NCBI GenBank assembly: GCA_964583335.1
Contig: CAZOVG010000010.1
Coordinates: 1 to 62,717 of the forward strand
Direction: 5' to 3'
From: JAGNKE01 sp964583335
GTDB lineage: Bacteria > Pseudomonadota > Alphaproteobacteria > Micavibrionales > Micavibrionaceae
DNA: 62,717 bases
Below are positions 24,630 through 32,190 of this stretch, in pieces; the stretch's first letter is position 1, and every line of letters begins with the position of its first letter. The translations under genes were made by a program, and so were the position numbers. Below the pieces are notes generated by a model, which was given only the letters and a program-made list of their open reading frames with translations, made no database searches and was not told the DNA's origin.

Positions 24630-25406
24630 ATGCGTAAGACTGAGACCATAACAACAATTCAAACGGGCCGGATGCGGGCGGCGGTCTGCGTCGCGGCGCT
24701 GGCCGTGCTGAGCGGATGCGCCACCGCCGACAAGCTCTCGAAGGTAGGGAAGGCGCCGGAGATGTCGGCCATCGCCAACCCGGTGACGCAGGACAATTAC
24801 CAGCCCGTCAGCCTGCCCATGCCCGCCCCGACCAAGGTGGTGCGCGAGAAAAACTCGCTCTGGCAATCCGACCGGGTGACATTCTTCAAGGATCAGCGGG
24901 CCAAGGATATCGGCGATATCATCACGGTTCTGATCGACATCGACGACGAGGCGGAGATGGACAACAGCACCCAGCGCAGCCGTTCCGGTCAGGAAGGCGC
25001 CGGGCTGGACGCGCTGCTGGGGTACGAGCAGGCGCTGAACCGGCTTTTGCCCGAGGCGGTGAACAACACCAATCTGGCGCAGGCGGACTCGTCGTCATCA
25101 TATTCCGGAAAAGGCGCGATCGAGCGTGAGGATAAGATCGAGATGCGCATGGCCGCCCTGATCACGCAGGTTCTGCCGAACGGGAACATGGTCATTCACG
25201 GCAAGCAGGAAGTGCTGGTCAATTTCGAGAAGCGTATTCTGGCGGTTGACGGGGTGATCCGGCCCGAGGATATCAGCGTGCAGAACACCGTGCAGTACGA
25301 CCAGATCGCCGAGGCGCGCGTGGTTTACGGCGGCGAGGGCCAGATCACGGACGTGCAGCAGCCGCGCTACGGCCAGCAGGTTTATGACGTGATCTTCCCG
25401 TTCTAA
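24630..25406 (+). CDS. flgH: Flagellar L-ring lipoprotein FlgH
   Basis: A 258-residue outer-membrane lipoprotein that forms the L ring. The lipobox LSGC places the lipidated cysteine at residue 30, somewhat further in than usual because of a longer n-region. Conserved blocks SLWQSDRVTFFKDQRAKDIG, MAALITQVLPNGNMVIHGKQ and GVIRPEDISVQNTVQYDQIA are all present, and the protein ends VYDVIFPF. A Gly/Ala-purine stretch GAGAGAGG before the ATG fits a ribosome binding site. It is the last gene of the operon before a repeat block. Confidence 0.96.
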   Translation: MRKTETITTIQTGRMRAAVCVAALAVLSGCATADKLSKVGKAPEMSAIANPVTQDNYQPVSLPMPAPTKVVREKNSLWQSDRVTFFKDQRAKDIGDIITVLIDIDDEAEMDNSTQRSRSGQEGAGLDALLGYEQALNRLLPEAVNNTNLAQADSSSSYSGKGAIEREDKIEMRMAALITQVLPNGNMVIHGKQEVLVNFEKRILAVDGVIRPEDISVQNTVQYDQIAEARVVYGGEGQITDVQQPRYGQQVYDVIFPF

Positions 25407-25919
25407 AAAGCGTTTGACCTGAACGGCGTTGCCTCCTCGCGCCCAACATGGGGGGTGAATAGCGAAGGCGCGAAGCTTTCCCTGAAGCAAAGCGAGTCCG
25501 TGATTTATCTTTTTGTCATTCCTGCGCAAGCAGGAACCTCAGGGGACCTCTCTTAATTTTGAAACACAACGGGCACAACGCGGGCGGTGGGCTTGTCCGT
25601 CAGCAGATCCCTGCTTTCGCAGGGATGACAAATGGGGGGGCGGGCGGCGACAGTTTGTCATTGCGAGAAGGCCGGAGTCCACGGTTGCCCTTGGCTGGAT
25701 CCCCGCCTACGCGGGGATGCCCTCCTTTTTATGCATCAAACCGAGAAGCATCCCCGTGGAAACGGGCATCCAGAGATCGTCCCTAACCTAGATCCTTCGC
25801 TGCGCTCAGGATGACAGGGCGCGGGGATTACAAATCAGTCCATAGCCATCAGGTCCCTGCTTACGCAGGGATGACAAAAGGCGGCGCAGGGATGACAAGA
25901 ACGGGGGATCGGGGGAGGA
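25407..25919. repeat. Repeat block between converging flgH and dksA
   Basis: No gene was seen in these 513 bases. The block includes a CGCGAAG-word linker (25460-25500), TTCCTGCGCAAGCAGGAA-type palindromes, GATCCCCGCCTACGCGGGGAT and CCCTGCTTTCGCAGGGAT hairpins, and a stretch at about 25739-25823 (CCGAGAAGCATCCCCGTG ... CTCAGGATGACAGGG) that recurs at about 60148-60232. It lies at the 3' ends of both neighbouring genes. Confidence 0.85.
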
Positions 25920-26354
25920 TCACTCGTCGCGTTTGGTGCGCTCCAAGCGCTCGTGGCGTTCCTGGGCTTCCAGCGAGAGGGTCGCGATGGGGCGGGCCTT
26001 GAGCCTTGCGACGGAGATCGGTTCCCCGGTCTCTTCGCAGTAGCCGTATTCGCCGAGGTCGATGGATTCCAGCGCGGAGTTGATCTTGCTGATCAGCTTG
26101 CGTTCGCGGTCGCGGGTGCGCAGCTCCAGCGCGTGGTCGGTTTCGGCGGAGGCACGGTCGGCCATGTCAGGCTTTTGCAATTCGGTGCCCTGCAGGGTTT
26201 GCTGGATCGTGTGCTCGGATTCCTTGAGCAATTCGGTGCGCCACGCGATGAGCTTCTGGCGGAAATATTCCAGCATTACGGGGTTCATAAAGCCGTTCTT
26301 GTCTTTTTCCGGGTCGTATTTCGGAGGAACGGTTATTGCGTTTGATGCCTTCAT
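25920..26354 (-). CDS. dksA: RNA polymerase-binding regulator DksA (one-cysteine type)
   Basis: A 144-residue transcription factor that acts with ppGpp on RNA polymerase. A coiled coil (about 20-100, with DMADRASAETDHALELRTRD at its tip) is followed by the C-terminal finger region. Instead of four cysteines the finger positions read C-T-S-A (CEETGEPI ... ATLSLEA), the CTSA pattern described for alphaproteobacterial DksA, so zinc is probably not bound. It lies opposite the flagellar operons, beyond fliX, and is usually not flagellar. Co-regulation is possible but not shown. Confidence 0.93.
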   Translation of the reverse strand: MKASNAITVPPKYDPEKDKNGFMNPVMLEYFRQKLIAWRTELLKESEHTIQQTLQGTELQKPDMADRASAETDHALELRTRDRERKLISKINSALESIDLGEYGYCEETGEPISVARLKARPIATLSLEAQERHERLERTKRDE

Positions 26355-26517
26355 GTCTCTGGTTATCCCTTATCCGTCAAATTTGGACACGATCACTTTA
26401 AAAACTGAAAATTTATAAGGGGAACAAAGGTTAAAGACAAGAAAATAAGCCTAAGCCGCTGCAATGGCCGGGGGAGCAAAGGCATAAAGTGAGAAAAATC
26501 AGCCAAATCCGGGGATT

Positions 26518-26946
26518 TTAGCCATTCATGGCGACGCGCATTTTGGCCAGCTCGACCTGGGCCCGCAGGTCGATTTCATCCATGATGTCGGTCAGTTTGG
26601 GGTCTTGAATCTTTTCGCGGTGGGAAGCCACGACATCGGCAATGTCGATCATATGGCCGACGGTCAGGTCGCCGGTCAGCATGGCCACGCGGATTTTCTC
26701 CAGCCCCTCTATGATTTTGTCGGAGCGTTCGCGCATGCGGCCCCGGGCGGCGCGTTCGGTGGGGTCCTCGGCCGCCTGAACGGAGAGAAGCGAATCGACG
26801 TTGGTGATGGCCCGGGCGGTCGAGACCGCCGAGGTCTCCTGCCCCGATTTTATGTACTGGCTGAAATCCACGCCGTCGGAGCCGGAGGCCGACGATTTCT
26901 TGGAGGATGACGCGGACTGCGATTTTTTTGGACCTTCAACCTTCAT
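26518..26946 (-). CDS. fliX: Flagellar assembly regulator FliX
   Basis: A 142-residue protein that in Caulobacter couples basal-body assembly to activation of FlbD. The start was set at MKVEGPKKS, the usual FliX beginning; a longer reading frame upstream lacks family support. A disordered Ser/Lys-rich stretch (about 8-30) precedes a helical domain with VDSLLSVQAAEDPTERAA and the C-terminal DEIDLRAQVELAKMRVA, conserved in the family. It is divergent from flgI, as in Caulobacter, and its partner FlbD is encoded at 50226. Confidence 0.92.
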   Translation of the reverse strand: MKVEGPKKSQSASSSKKSSASGSDGVDFSQYIKSGQETSAVSTARAITNVDSLLSVQAAEDPTERAARGRMRERSDKIIEGLEKIRVAMLTGDLTVGHMIDIADVVASHREKIQDPKLTDIMDEIDLRAQVELAKMRVAMNG

Positions 26947-27275
26947 GGTTTTACCTTTTACGTTTGCGGGGTCCCCATCGTTCAAGTTTACGCCTTCGCG
27001 GGCGGGCTTTGCAAGCGGGCAAGAATTGCCCAGTCGGCTGAGGGGGTTGGACAAAAGCGCCCTGTGAGCGGTTTTTGCAAAAATCCCGCCGTCTCAAATT
27101 TTAGCAAAAACCGGACGATCGGGAGGTTTGGAAACTGGCACAGGTTTCGCAAGGAGACTCCCGGACGATTGTGTTTTCTGATTACGGAAATACGATCCTC
27201 CACGGGAGCGAGAGAGGCCCCGAACGGACAAACGGCCACCGCGCGAGCGGGAGCCCTGCAGCGTAGAAGGGTGTT
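26947..27275. other. fliX-flgI divergent regulatory region
   Basis: A 329-base non-coding stretch holding the sigma-54 promoter of flgI (27136-27151). Upstream of it a T/A-rich patch and GTTTTTGC-type words (27066-27116) may hold FlbD sites. I saw no CtrA box. A downstream leader of about 110 bases lies between the promoter and the flgI ATG. Confidence 0.7.
27136..27151 (+). promoter_or_regulatory. Sigma-54 promoter of the flgI-to-flgE operon
   Basis: TGGCAC-N5-TCGCA, with GG and GC exactly ten bases apart, differs by one base from the sigma-54 consensus. Transcription should begin near 27163. It would drive flgI-flgJ-two FlgN-like genes-fliK-flgD-flgE, ending at the terminator at 34104-34163. 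Confidence 0.85.
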
Positions 27276-28487
27276 ATGCTCAAGACGGTCAGACAGAGAG
27301 ATTTTGGTGCGGGGGGTCGGTTCCTCCCCTCCTCCGCACAGGATCAAAAGGACGGGCGAAGCCGCCGCCGGTTCGGGATGCTTTGCGTCCTGACGGTGGC
27401 GGCCGCGCTTTTTGCGTCGTCCGCCGGTCCCGCATGGGCGAAGACCTCGCGGATCAAGGATATCGTGGATGTCGAGGGCGTACGGGAAAACCAGTTGGTC
27501 GGATACGGTCTGGTCGTCGGGCTCAACGGCACGGGGGACGGGCTGAACAATTCGCCGTTCACGGAGCAGAGCCTGATCGCCATGCTTGAGCGGTTGGGCG
27601 TGAACGTGCGCGGACAGAACCTGAATACCAAAAACGTCGCGGCGGTGATGGTCACGGCCACCCTGCCCCCCTTCACCAATCAGGGTTCGCGGGTGGACGT
27701 GAACGTCTCGGCGCTGGGCGACACCAAGAGCCTTCAGGGCGGGACGCTTCTGGTGACGCCGCTGATCGCCGCCGACGGGGAAGTCTATGCCGTCGCGCAG
27801 GGCGAGGTGAACGTGTCGGGCTTTTCCGCCGAGGGTGAGGCCGCGAGCGTGACGCAGAACGTGCCGACCGCCGGGCGGATCCCCTCCGGCGCGATCGTGG
27901 AGAAGGAAATCGCGTTCCAACTGGCCGAGATGCAGGAAGTGCGGCTGGCGCTGCGCAACCCCGACTTCACCACGTCGCGGCGCATCGCGCAGGCGATCAA
28001 CGGATTTACGGGCAGCACGCTGGCGGTCGCGGAGAATTCCTCCAGCGTCCTGATCAAGCGGCCCATGGATTATCAAGGGTCGATCGTCGATCTGGTCACG
28101 GATATCGAGCTTTTGCCCGTGCAGCCGGACCAGCCCGCGAAGGTCGTCATCAGCGAGCGTTCGGGCGTCGTGGTCATGGGCGCGGATGTGCGGGTGAGTT
28201 CGGTGGCGATCGCGCAGGGCAATCTGACGCTCAAGATCACGGAAACGCCGCAAGTCTCGCAGGCCAACCCGTTCGCGGACCAAGGGCAGACCGTGGTCGT
28301 GCCGCGCACGGACGTTTCGGCCAACACGGGCGAGGACGTGAAGCTCGCGGTTCTGGATTCCGGCGTGACGTTGCAGGACCTTGTGACCAGCCTCAACAAG
28401 CTGGGCGTCAAGCCGCGCGACATCATCACCATTCTTCAGGCCATCAAGACCGCCGGCGCGTTGCAGGCGGAGATCGAGGTGATGTGA
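27276..28487 (+). CDS. flgI: Flagellar P-ring protein FlgI
   Basis: A 403-residue periplasmic protein that forms the P ring in the peptidoglycan layer. A long basic n-region (about 1-34) leads into a signal core ending near GPAWAKTSRI, so a shorter start at the Met before LCVLTVAA is possible. The signature RIKDIVDVEGVRENQLVGYG and GTGDGLNNSPFT follow the cleavage site, and the protein ends KTAGALQAEIEVM as in the family. Its last bases overlap the start of flgJ. Confidence 0.96.
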   Translation: MLKTVRQRDFGAGGRFLPSSAQDQKDGRSRRRFGMLCVLTVAAALFASSAGPAWAKTSRIKDIVDVEGVRENQLVGYGLVVGLNGTGDGLNNSPFTEQSLIAMLERLGVNVRGQNLNTKNVAAVMVTATLPPFTNQGSRVDVNVSALGDTKSLQGGTLLVTPLIAADGEVYAVAQGEVNVSGFSAEGEAASVTQNVPTAGRIPSGAIVEKEIAFQLAEMQEVRLALRNPDFTTSRRIAQAINGFTGSTLAVAENSSSVLIKRPMDYQGSIVDLVTDIELLPVQPDQPAKVVISERSGVVVMGADVRVSSVAIAQGNLTLKITETPQVSQANPFADQGQTVVVPRTDVSANTGEDVKLAVLDSGVTLQDLVTSLNKLGVKPRDIITILQAIKTAGALQAEIEVM

Positions 28488-28840
28488 TGATCAATTCCGT
28501 CGCGCCCGGCACAGAACTGACGATGATGCAGCTTTCGCAAACGGACGGGCTGCGCGTGACCGAGCGGCTGGCCGCCACGCGGAACACGAAGAAGATCGAG
28601 GAGGCCGCGCAGGAGTTCGAGGCCGTGTTCGTCACCGAGATGATGAAGCCGATGTTCGAGGGGCTTTCGACCGACGGGATGTTCGGCGGCGGCAAGGGCG
28701 AAGAAGTTTTCCAAGGGTTCCTGTTGCAGGAATACGGGCGGAACGTGGTCAAGGCGGGCGGATACGGGCTTTCGGCCGCCGTGAAGGCCCAATTGATCCG
28801 GCAGCAGGAGGCGCAGAGCCCCGGCGGCGCAGGACAGTGA
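28487..28840 (+). CDS. flgJ: Rod-binding protein, FlgJ N-terminal type
   Basis: A 117-residue protein corresponding to the rod-binding half of FlgJ only: EEAAQEFEAVFVTEMMKPMF and GKGEEVFQGFLLQEYGRNVV are the signature blocks. The muramidase half found in enteric FlgJ is absent, which is usual in alphaproteobacteria, so a separate lytic enzyme must open the wall. The ATG overlaps the flgI stop codon as TGATG; a GTG one codon earlier is also possible. Confidence 0.93.
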   Translation: MINSVAPGTELTMMQLSQTDGLRVTERLAATRNTKKIEEAAQEFEAVFVTEMMKPMFEGLSTDGMFGGGKGEEVFQGFLLQEYGRNVVKAGGYGLSAAVKAQLIRQQEAQSPGGAGQ

Positions 28841-28875
28841 TTGTGATCTTTTTGTGAGAGAGAAGGACGAGTGAG

Positions 28876-29331
28876 ATGACTAAAAAACCGATGAAGAAAG
28901 CAGAACCCGAGACCGGCCCCCTGCCCCGCGACCCGGCGGCGGCGTTGCGCGAGTTGATCCGCCTGACCAAGGCGCTGCGCGACATGGCGGAGCAGGAGAC
29001 GCAGGCGCTGGTGACCAACAATATGCTGCCGTTTGCATTTTTGCAGATGGACAAGGAAAAGCTGGCGCAGCGTTATCAGGACGCCGCCGAGGCGTTCCGC
29101 CTGCGGCTTGAAGAGTTTCGCGGATCGGACCCCGCGCTTTTGAAGCAGCTTGAGACGCTTCAGAACGAATTGCGGGAGAAGAGCGAGGCCAACAACGTGA
29201 TGGTGGATCAGATCCGCCGCCGTTCGCAGGCCAGCACGATGGAGAGTCTGTTCATCGCGCAGGAGCTGGGGCAGCGCGTCGAGTGGCCCGGTAAGGCGCC
29301 GCGCGGCGAAACGCAACAAGAGAGGGTTTAA
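28876..29331 (+). CDS. FlgN-like helical protein 1
   Basis: A 151-residue, nearly all-helical soluble protein with a basic N-terminus. LRELIRLTKALRDMAEQETQ at about 26-45 and a second long helix (about 60-110) resemble FlgN-type export chaperones, which hold hook-associated proteins FlgK and FlgL before export. It is followed three bases later by a paralogue of the same length and layout. The FlgN label rests on size, helix pattern and operon position, not on a clear motif, so treat it as likely only. Confidence 0.65.
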   Translation: MTKKPMKKAEPETGPLPRDPAAALRELIRLTKALRDMAEQETQALVTNNMLPFAFLQMDKEKLAQRYQDAAEAFRLRLEEFRGSDPALLKQLETLQNELREKSEANNVMVDQIRRRSQASTMESLFIAQELGQRVEWPGKAPRGETQQERV

Positions 29332-29334
29332 GAG

Positions 29335-29814
29335 ATGACAAACCACACGGCAGCCCATGAGTCCGGCGCATCCAAGCCGATCAATGAAGCTCTTCGCGAG
29401 ATGATTACGGTCGCGCAGGCGCTGCAATCGGTTTACGAGGAAGAAACGCGCATTCTTAAATCCACCGACGGTAAGGCGTTCCTTGAATTTCAGGAACGCA
29501 AGTCGGAGGCCGCGCGCGCCTATCAGGCCGCGATCAGCACGTTGATCCTGCGCAAGGAGGAAGTGAAAACCGCCGACCCCGCGCTGCGCGAGGAGTTGCG
29601 CGCGACGCAGAGCCATTTCTCCAAGGTCATTCAGGTGAATCTGGAGCAGCTCAACCGGATGCGCAAATGCACGGACCGGCTGGGGCAGACCATCCGCAAC
29701 GCGGCGATCCGCGCGGCGCAGGAAAAGAGCACGTTCAGCTATGGCGATAACGGCCGGTTGAACACCTCTTCCAACAGTCTCCGGGTTTCAACGGGCGTAA
29801 GCGAAACGGCCTAA
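29335..29814 (+). CDS. FlgN-like helical protein 2 (tandem paralogue)
   Basis: A 159-residue helical protein aligned end to end with the preceding gene: LREMITVAQALQSVYEEETR (about 20-39) matches LRELIRLTKALRDMAEQETQ of the neighbour, and the stretch DPALREELRATQSHFSKVIQ matches DPALLKQLETLQNELREKSE. A Ser/Asn-rich tail (about 130-159) is unique to this copy. Tandem duplication followed by divergence is the simplest reading. Different clients, for example FlgK versus FlgL, would be a testable role. Neither client gene is in the window. Confidence 0.65.
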   Translation: MTNHTAAHESGASKPINEALREMITVAQALQSVYEEETRILKSTDGKAFLEFQERKSEAARAYQAAISTLILRKEEVKTADPALREELRATQSHFSKVIQVNLEQLNRMRKCTDRLGQTIRNAAIRAAQEKSTFSYGDNGRLNTSSNSLRVSTGVSETA

Positions 29815-29829
29815 CACGGTACAAACGAG

Positions 29830-31428
29830 ATGAACACAGACGCGCTTTTCAGTTTTACGACACTCCAGAAGGATTTGCCCCAGCCCGCCAACGATCTGGC
29901 GACCAAGGCGAAGGTGCAGACGCGAAAAGCGAGCGAAACGGATTCCGCCGCCAAGGCGCAGGGCAAGACCCTTCGCGCCAAGGATAACGAGGACCGGACG
30001 GAGCAGAAAAGCTTCGACGATTATATCTCGGACACCAAGGGCGAGGCTGGGCAAAAAACCGCGCAGAGCGAGAGCGCCCCCGCCGCCTCCACGTTTTCAC
30101 AGCTTCAGGATTTGCGCGATCTTCTGGCTAACCTGCTTGAGGATCTGAAGGACGGCGACCCGTCGAACGATCAGGCCGCCATCGCGGCGTTCTCGGACGC
30201 AAGCGACGAACGAAGCCCGGAAGATGTTCTGCTTTCGCTGATCACTGGCGAGCAACGGTTGGGCGAAACCGGCGAGAACCAAAACGGCTTGACTGAGAAT
30301 TCACGCGGGCTTTTCCTTACGCAGACCGCCTTGCAAACACCGAAGCAGGATAACGGAAGCGACGTCGCCCCTCAGGGGTTGCTGAATCTTTTAAACACGC
30401 CGGGTGCGCGTGAGGGACTTCAGGCTCTAGCCGATTTTCTGAGCCGGGACGATCTGAGCGCCATCGACGGGCTGACGCCGGAAATTCTGACGCAGTTGCA
30501 GCAGGACGTGGAGACGGCGCTTGAGGAAGACCGGAATTTCGATTCCTTCGCCGCGCTCAACGACATTCTGACGCGGATCGTCAAGCTTATTGAGCCGGAA
30601 AAGACCGGGACAACCGTTCAAGCGCAGGCCGAGACGGCGGATACGCCGGAGATCGGACACACCAAGAACGCACGGTTCGAGGGGCGTTACGATCTGGACC
30701 GTTTCGGGCAGACGGGCGAGAGCCTGCCCGAGGATACGGCCTATGATTTCAAGGCCGCTCTGCGGGCCGCGCAGGCCGTTCATACGCCCGCCGATCAGGG
30801 CGCGCTTAAGGCCACCGTTTCCTCCCCTGCCCTCATGCTGGCGCTGGGCGCCGAGGGCGGATTGTTCGCGCAAGCCGAGGGCGGATTTATTCCGCCCGCC
30901 AATGCGGGAAGCGCCGCCGTGGTCACCACGCCTTCGCTGACCGGGCCGAGCCTGACCAGCCCCTCTTTGCACGCTTCCAGCGCCGCGCAGCCGCACCCAG
31001 CCGTGCAGACCGTGGCCGCGACCATTCAGAAGGCCGGCGCCGAGAAGCTGGATACGCGCATCACCCTGCAACTCGATCCGCCCGAACTGGGCCGCGTCGA
31101 GGTGAAGATGAGCGTCAACAAGGACAATGCCGCGAAGGTGGTTCTAACCATCGAGAAGCCGGAGACGTTCGCGATGTTGCAACGGGACGCGCATGCGCTT
31201 GAGCGGGCGCTGGCCGATGCCGGATTGTCGCCGGACGGATCGGGGCTTGAGTTTTCTCTGGCCGACGAGGGTTACGCCTTTGGCCGAGAGGACGGGCAAG
31301 GCGGCGGGCCGGGCAAAGGATATTCCGCGAACGGCGCGGAGGACGAACAGAGCGTGATTATCGCCAGCTCTATGGGCTGGAGCGTCAACCCGGTCACCGG
31401 GCGGATGCAGTATGACGCGCTCGTGTAA
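29830..31428 (+). CDS. fliK: Hook-length control protein FliK
   Basis: A 532-residue exported ruler that also triggers the FlhB switch. The first 370 residues are low-complexity and Ala/Gln/Asp-rich, as expected for the disordered ruler part. The conserved C-terminal domain begins at about residue 395 with LDTRITLQLDPPELGRVEVK and contains LVLTIEKPETFAML-like sequence, the FliK/Flg_hook signature. It precedes flgD and flgE, the standard order. A second FliK-like gene is at 60301-62190. Confidence 0.93.
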   Translation: MNTDALFSFTTLQKDLPQPANDLATKAKVQTRKASETDSAAKAQGKTLRAKDNEDRTEQKSFDDYISDTKGEAGQKTAQSESAPAASTFSQLQDLRDLLANLLEDLKDGDPSNDQAAIAAFSDASDERSPEDVLLSLITGEQRLGETGENQNGLTENSRGLFLTQTALQTPKQDNGSDVAPQGLLNLLNTPGAREGLQALADFLSRDDLSAIDGLTPEILTQLQQDVETALEEDRNFDSFAALNDILTRIVKLIEPEKTGTTVQAQAETADTPEIGHTKNARFEGRYDLDRFGQTGESLPEDTAYDFKAALRAAQAVHTPADQGALKATVSSPALMLALGAEGGLFAQAEGGFIPPANAGSAAVVTTPSLTGPSLTSPSLHASSAAQPHPAVQTVAATIQKAGAEKLDTRITLQLDPPELGRVEVKMSVNKDNAAKVVLTIEKPETFAMLQRDAHALERALADAGLSPDGSGLEFSLADEGYAFGREDGQGGGPGKGYSANGAEDEQSVIIASSMGWSVNPVTGRMQYDALV

Positions 31429-31450
31429 CGATTTTTAGGAGGATTTAACC

Positions 31451-32128
31451 ATGGCCAGCGATGTTACCGTTACCAAAGCCGCCACGGCGCAGCAGAGAAC
31501 GCTGAACGCCAGCGCGCAACTGGCAGAGGATTTTGACGACTTCCTGCGGCTTCTGACCACGCAGTTGCAGAATCAGGATCCCCTGTCGCCTATGGATACG
31601 AACGAATTTACCAGCCAGTTGGTGCAGTTCGCGGGCGTGGAGCAGCAGATCAACTCGAACCAGAAGCTGAACGATCTGGTCGCGCTGGGCCTTGGCACGT
31701 CGTTCTCAAGCGCCCTGGGGTATGTCGGGCTGGATGTCAGCTATCTCAGTTCGGAGCTGAATTACGACGGAACCACGCCGGTCAAGATCAACTACGCGAT
31801 CGAGGGCGTGTCGAAGGAGGCCAACGTCAATATCTATGGCGAGGACGGCGAACTGGTCTTCACGCAGCAGATTAACGGCAATGACGGCGTGGATTCCTTT
31901 ACGTGGACGGGGGCGCACAAGGGCGGCGGGACCGTCGAGCCCGGAACATACACCGTGCGGATCGACGCGATCGACTCCAGCGACAAGCCGCTCAAAACGT
32001 CAACGGTCGTGACCGGAAACGTGCGCGGAATCGAGACGCAGAACGGCCAGACGTTCCTTCTGATCGGCGAGCGGGCGGTCGCGATCGGCAGCGTGATCAA
32101 CGTCAGCAAACCGCAAGCCGCCAGCTGA
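31451..32128 (+). CDS. flgD: Hook cap protein FlgD
   Basis: A 225-residue hook-capping protein exported through the type III gate. The N-terminal region carries DFLRLLTTQLQNQDPLSPMD and NEFTSQLVQFAGVEQQI, both conserved in FlgD. The C-terminal half has Ig/FNIII-like strands (DGVDSFTWTGAHKGGGTVEP). TAGGAGG stands nine bases before the ATG. Between its stop and flgE lies a short ORF of 11 codons (see that entry). Confidence 0.96.
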   Translation: MASDVTVTKAATAQQRTLNASAQLAEDFDDFLRLLTTQLQNQDPLSPMDTNEFTSQLVQFAGVEQQINSNQKLNDLVALGLGTSFSSALGYVGLDVSYLSSELNYDGTTPVKINYAIEGVSKEANVNIYGEDGELVFTQQINGNDGVDSFTWTGAHKGGGTVEPGTYTVRIDAIDSSDKPLKTSTVVTGNVRGIETQNGQTFLLIGERAVAIGSVINVSKPQAAS

Positions 32129-32143
32129 GACAGGATACAGATT

Positions 32144-32179
32144 ATGAATTTCAACTTTAAACAGATCAAACCAGCGTAA
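32144..32179 (+). promoter_or_regulatory. 11-codon leader ORF overlapping the flgE ribosome binding site
   Basis: ATG at 32144, preceded by AGGA with an eight-base spacer, opens an ORF of 11 codons (MNFNFKQIKPA) ending in TAA at 32177-32179. That stop codon is the first part of TAAGGAG, the flgE ribosome binding site. A ribosome ending here could either uncover or block the flgE site, so hook-protein synthesis may be coupled to translation of the leader. The coding status is an inference from spacing. Confidence 0.4.
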
Positions 32180-32190
32180 GGAGAACTCAC

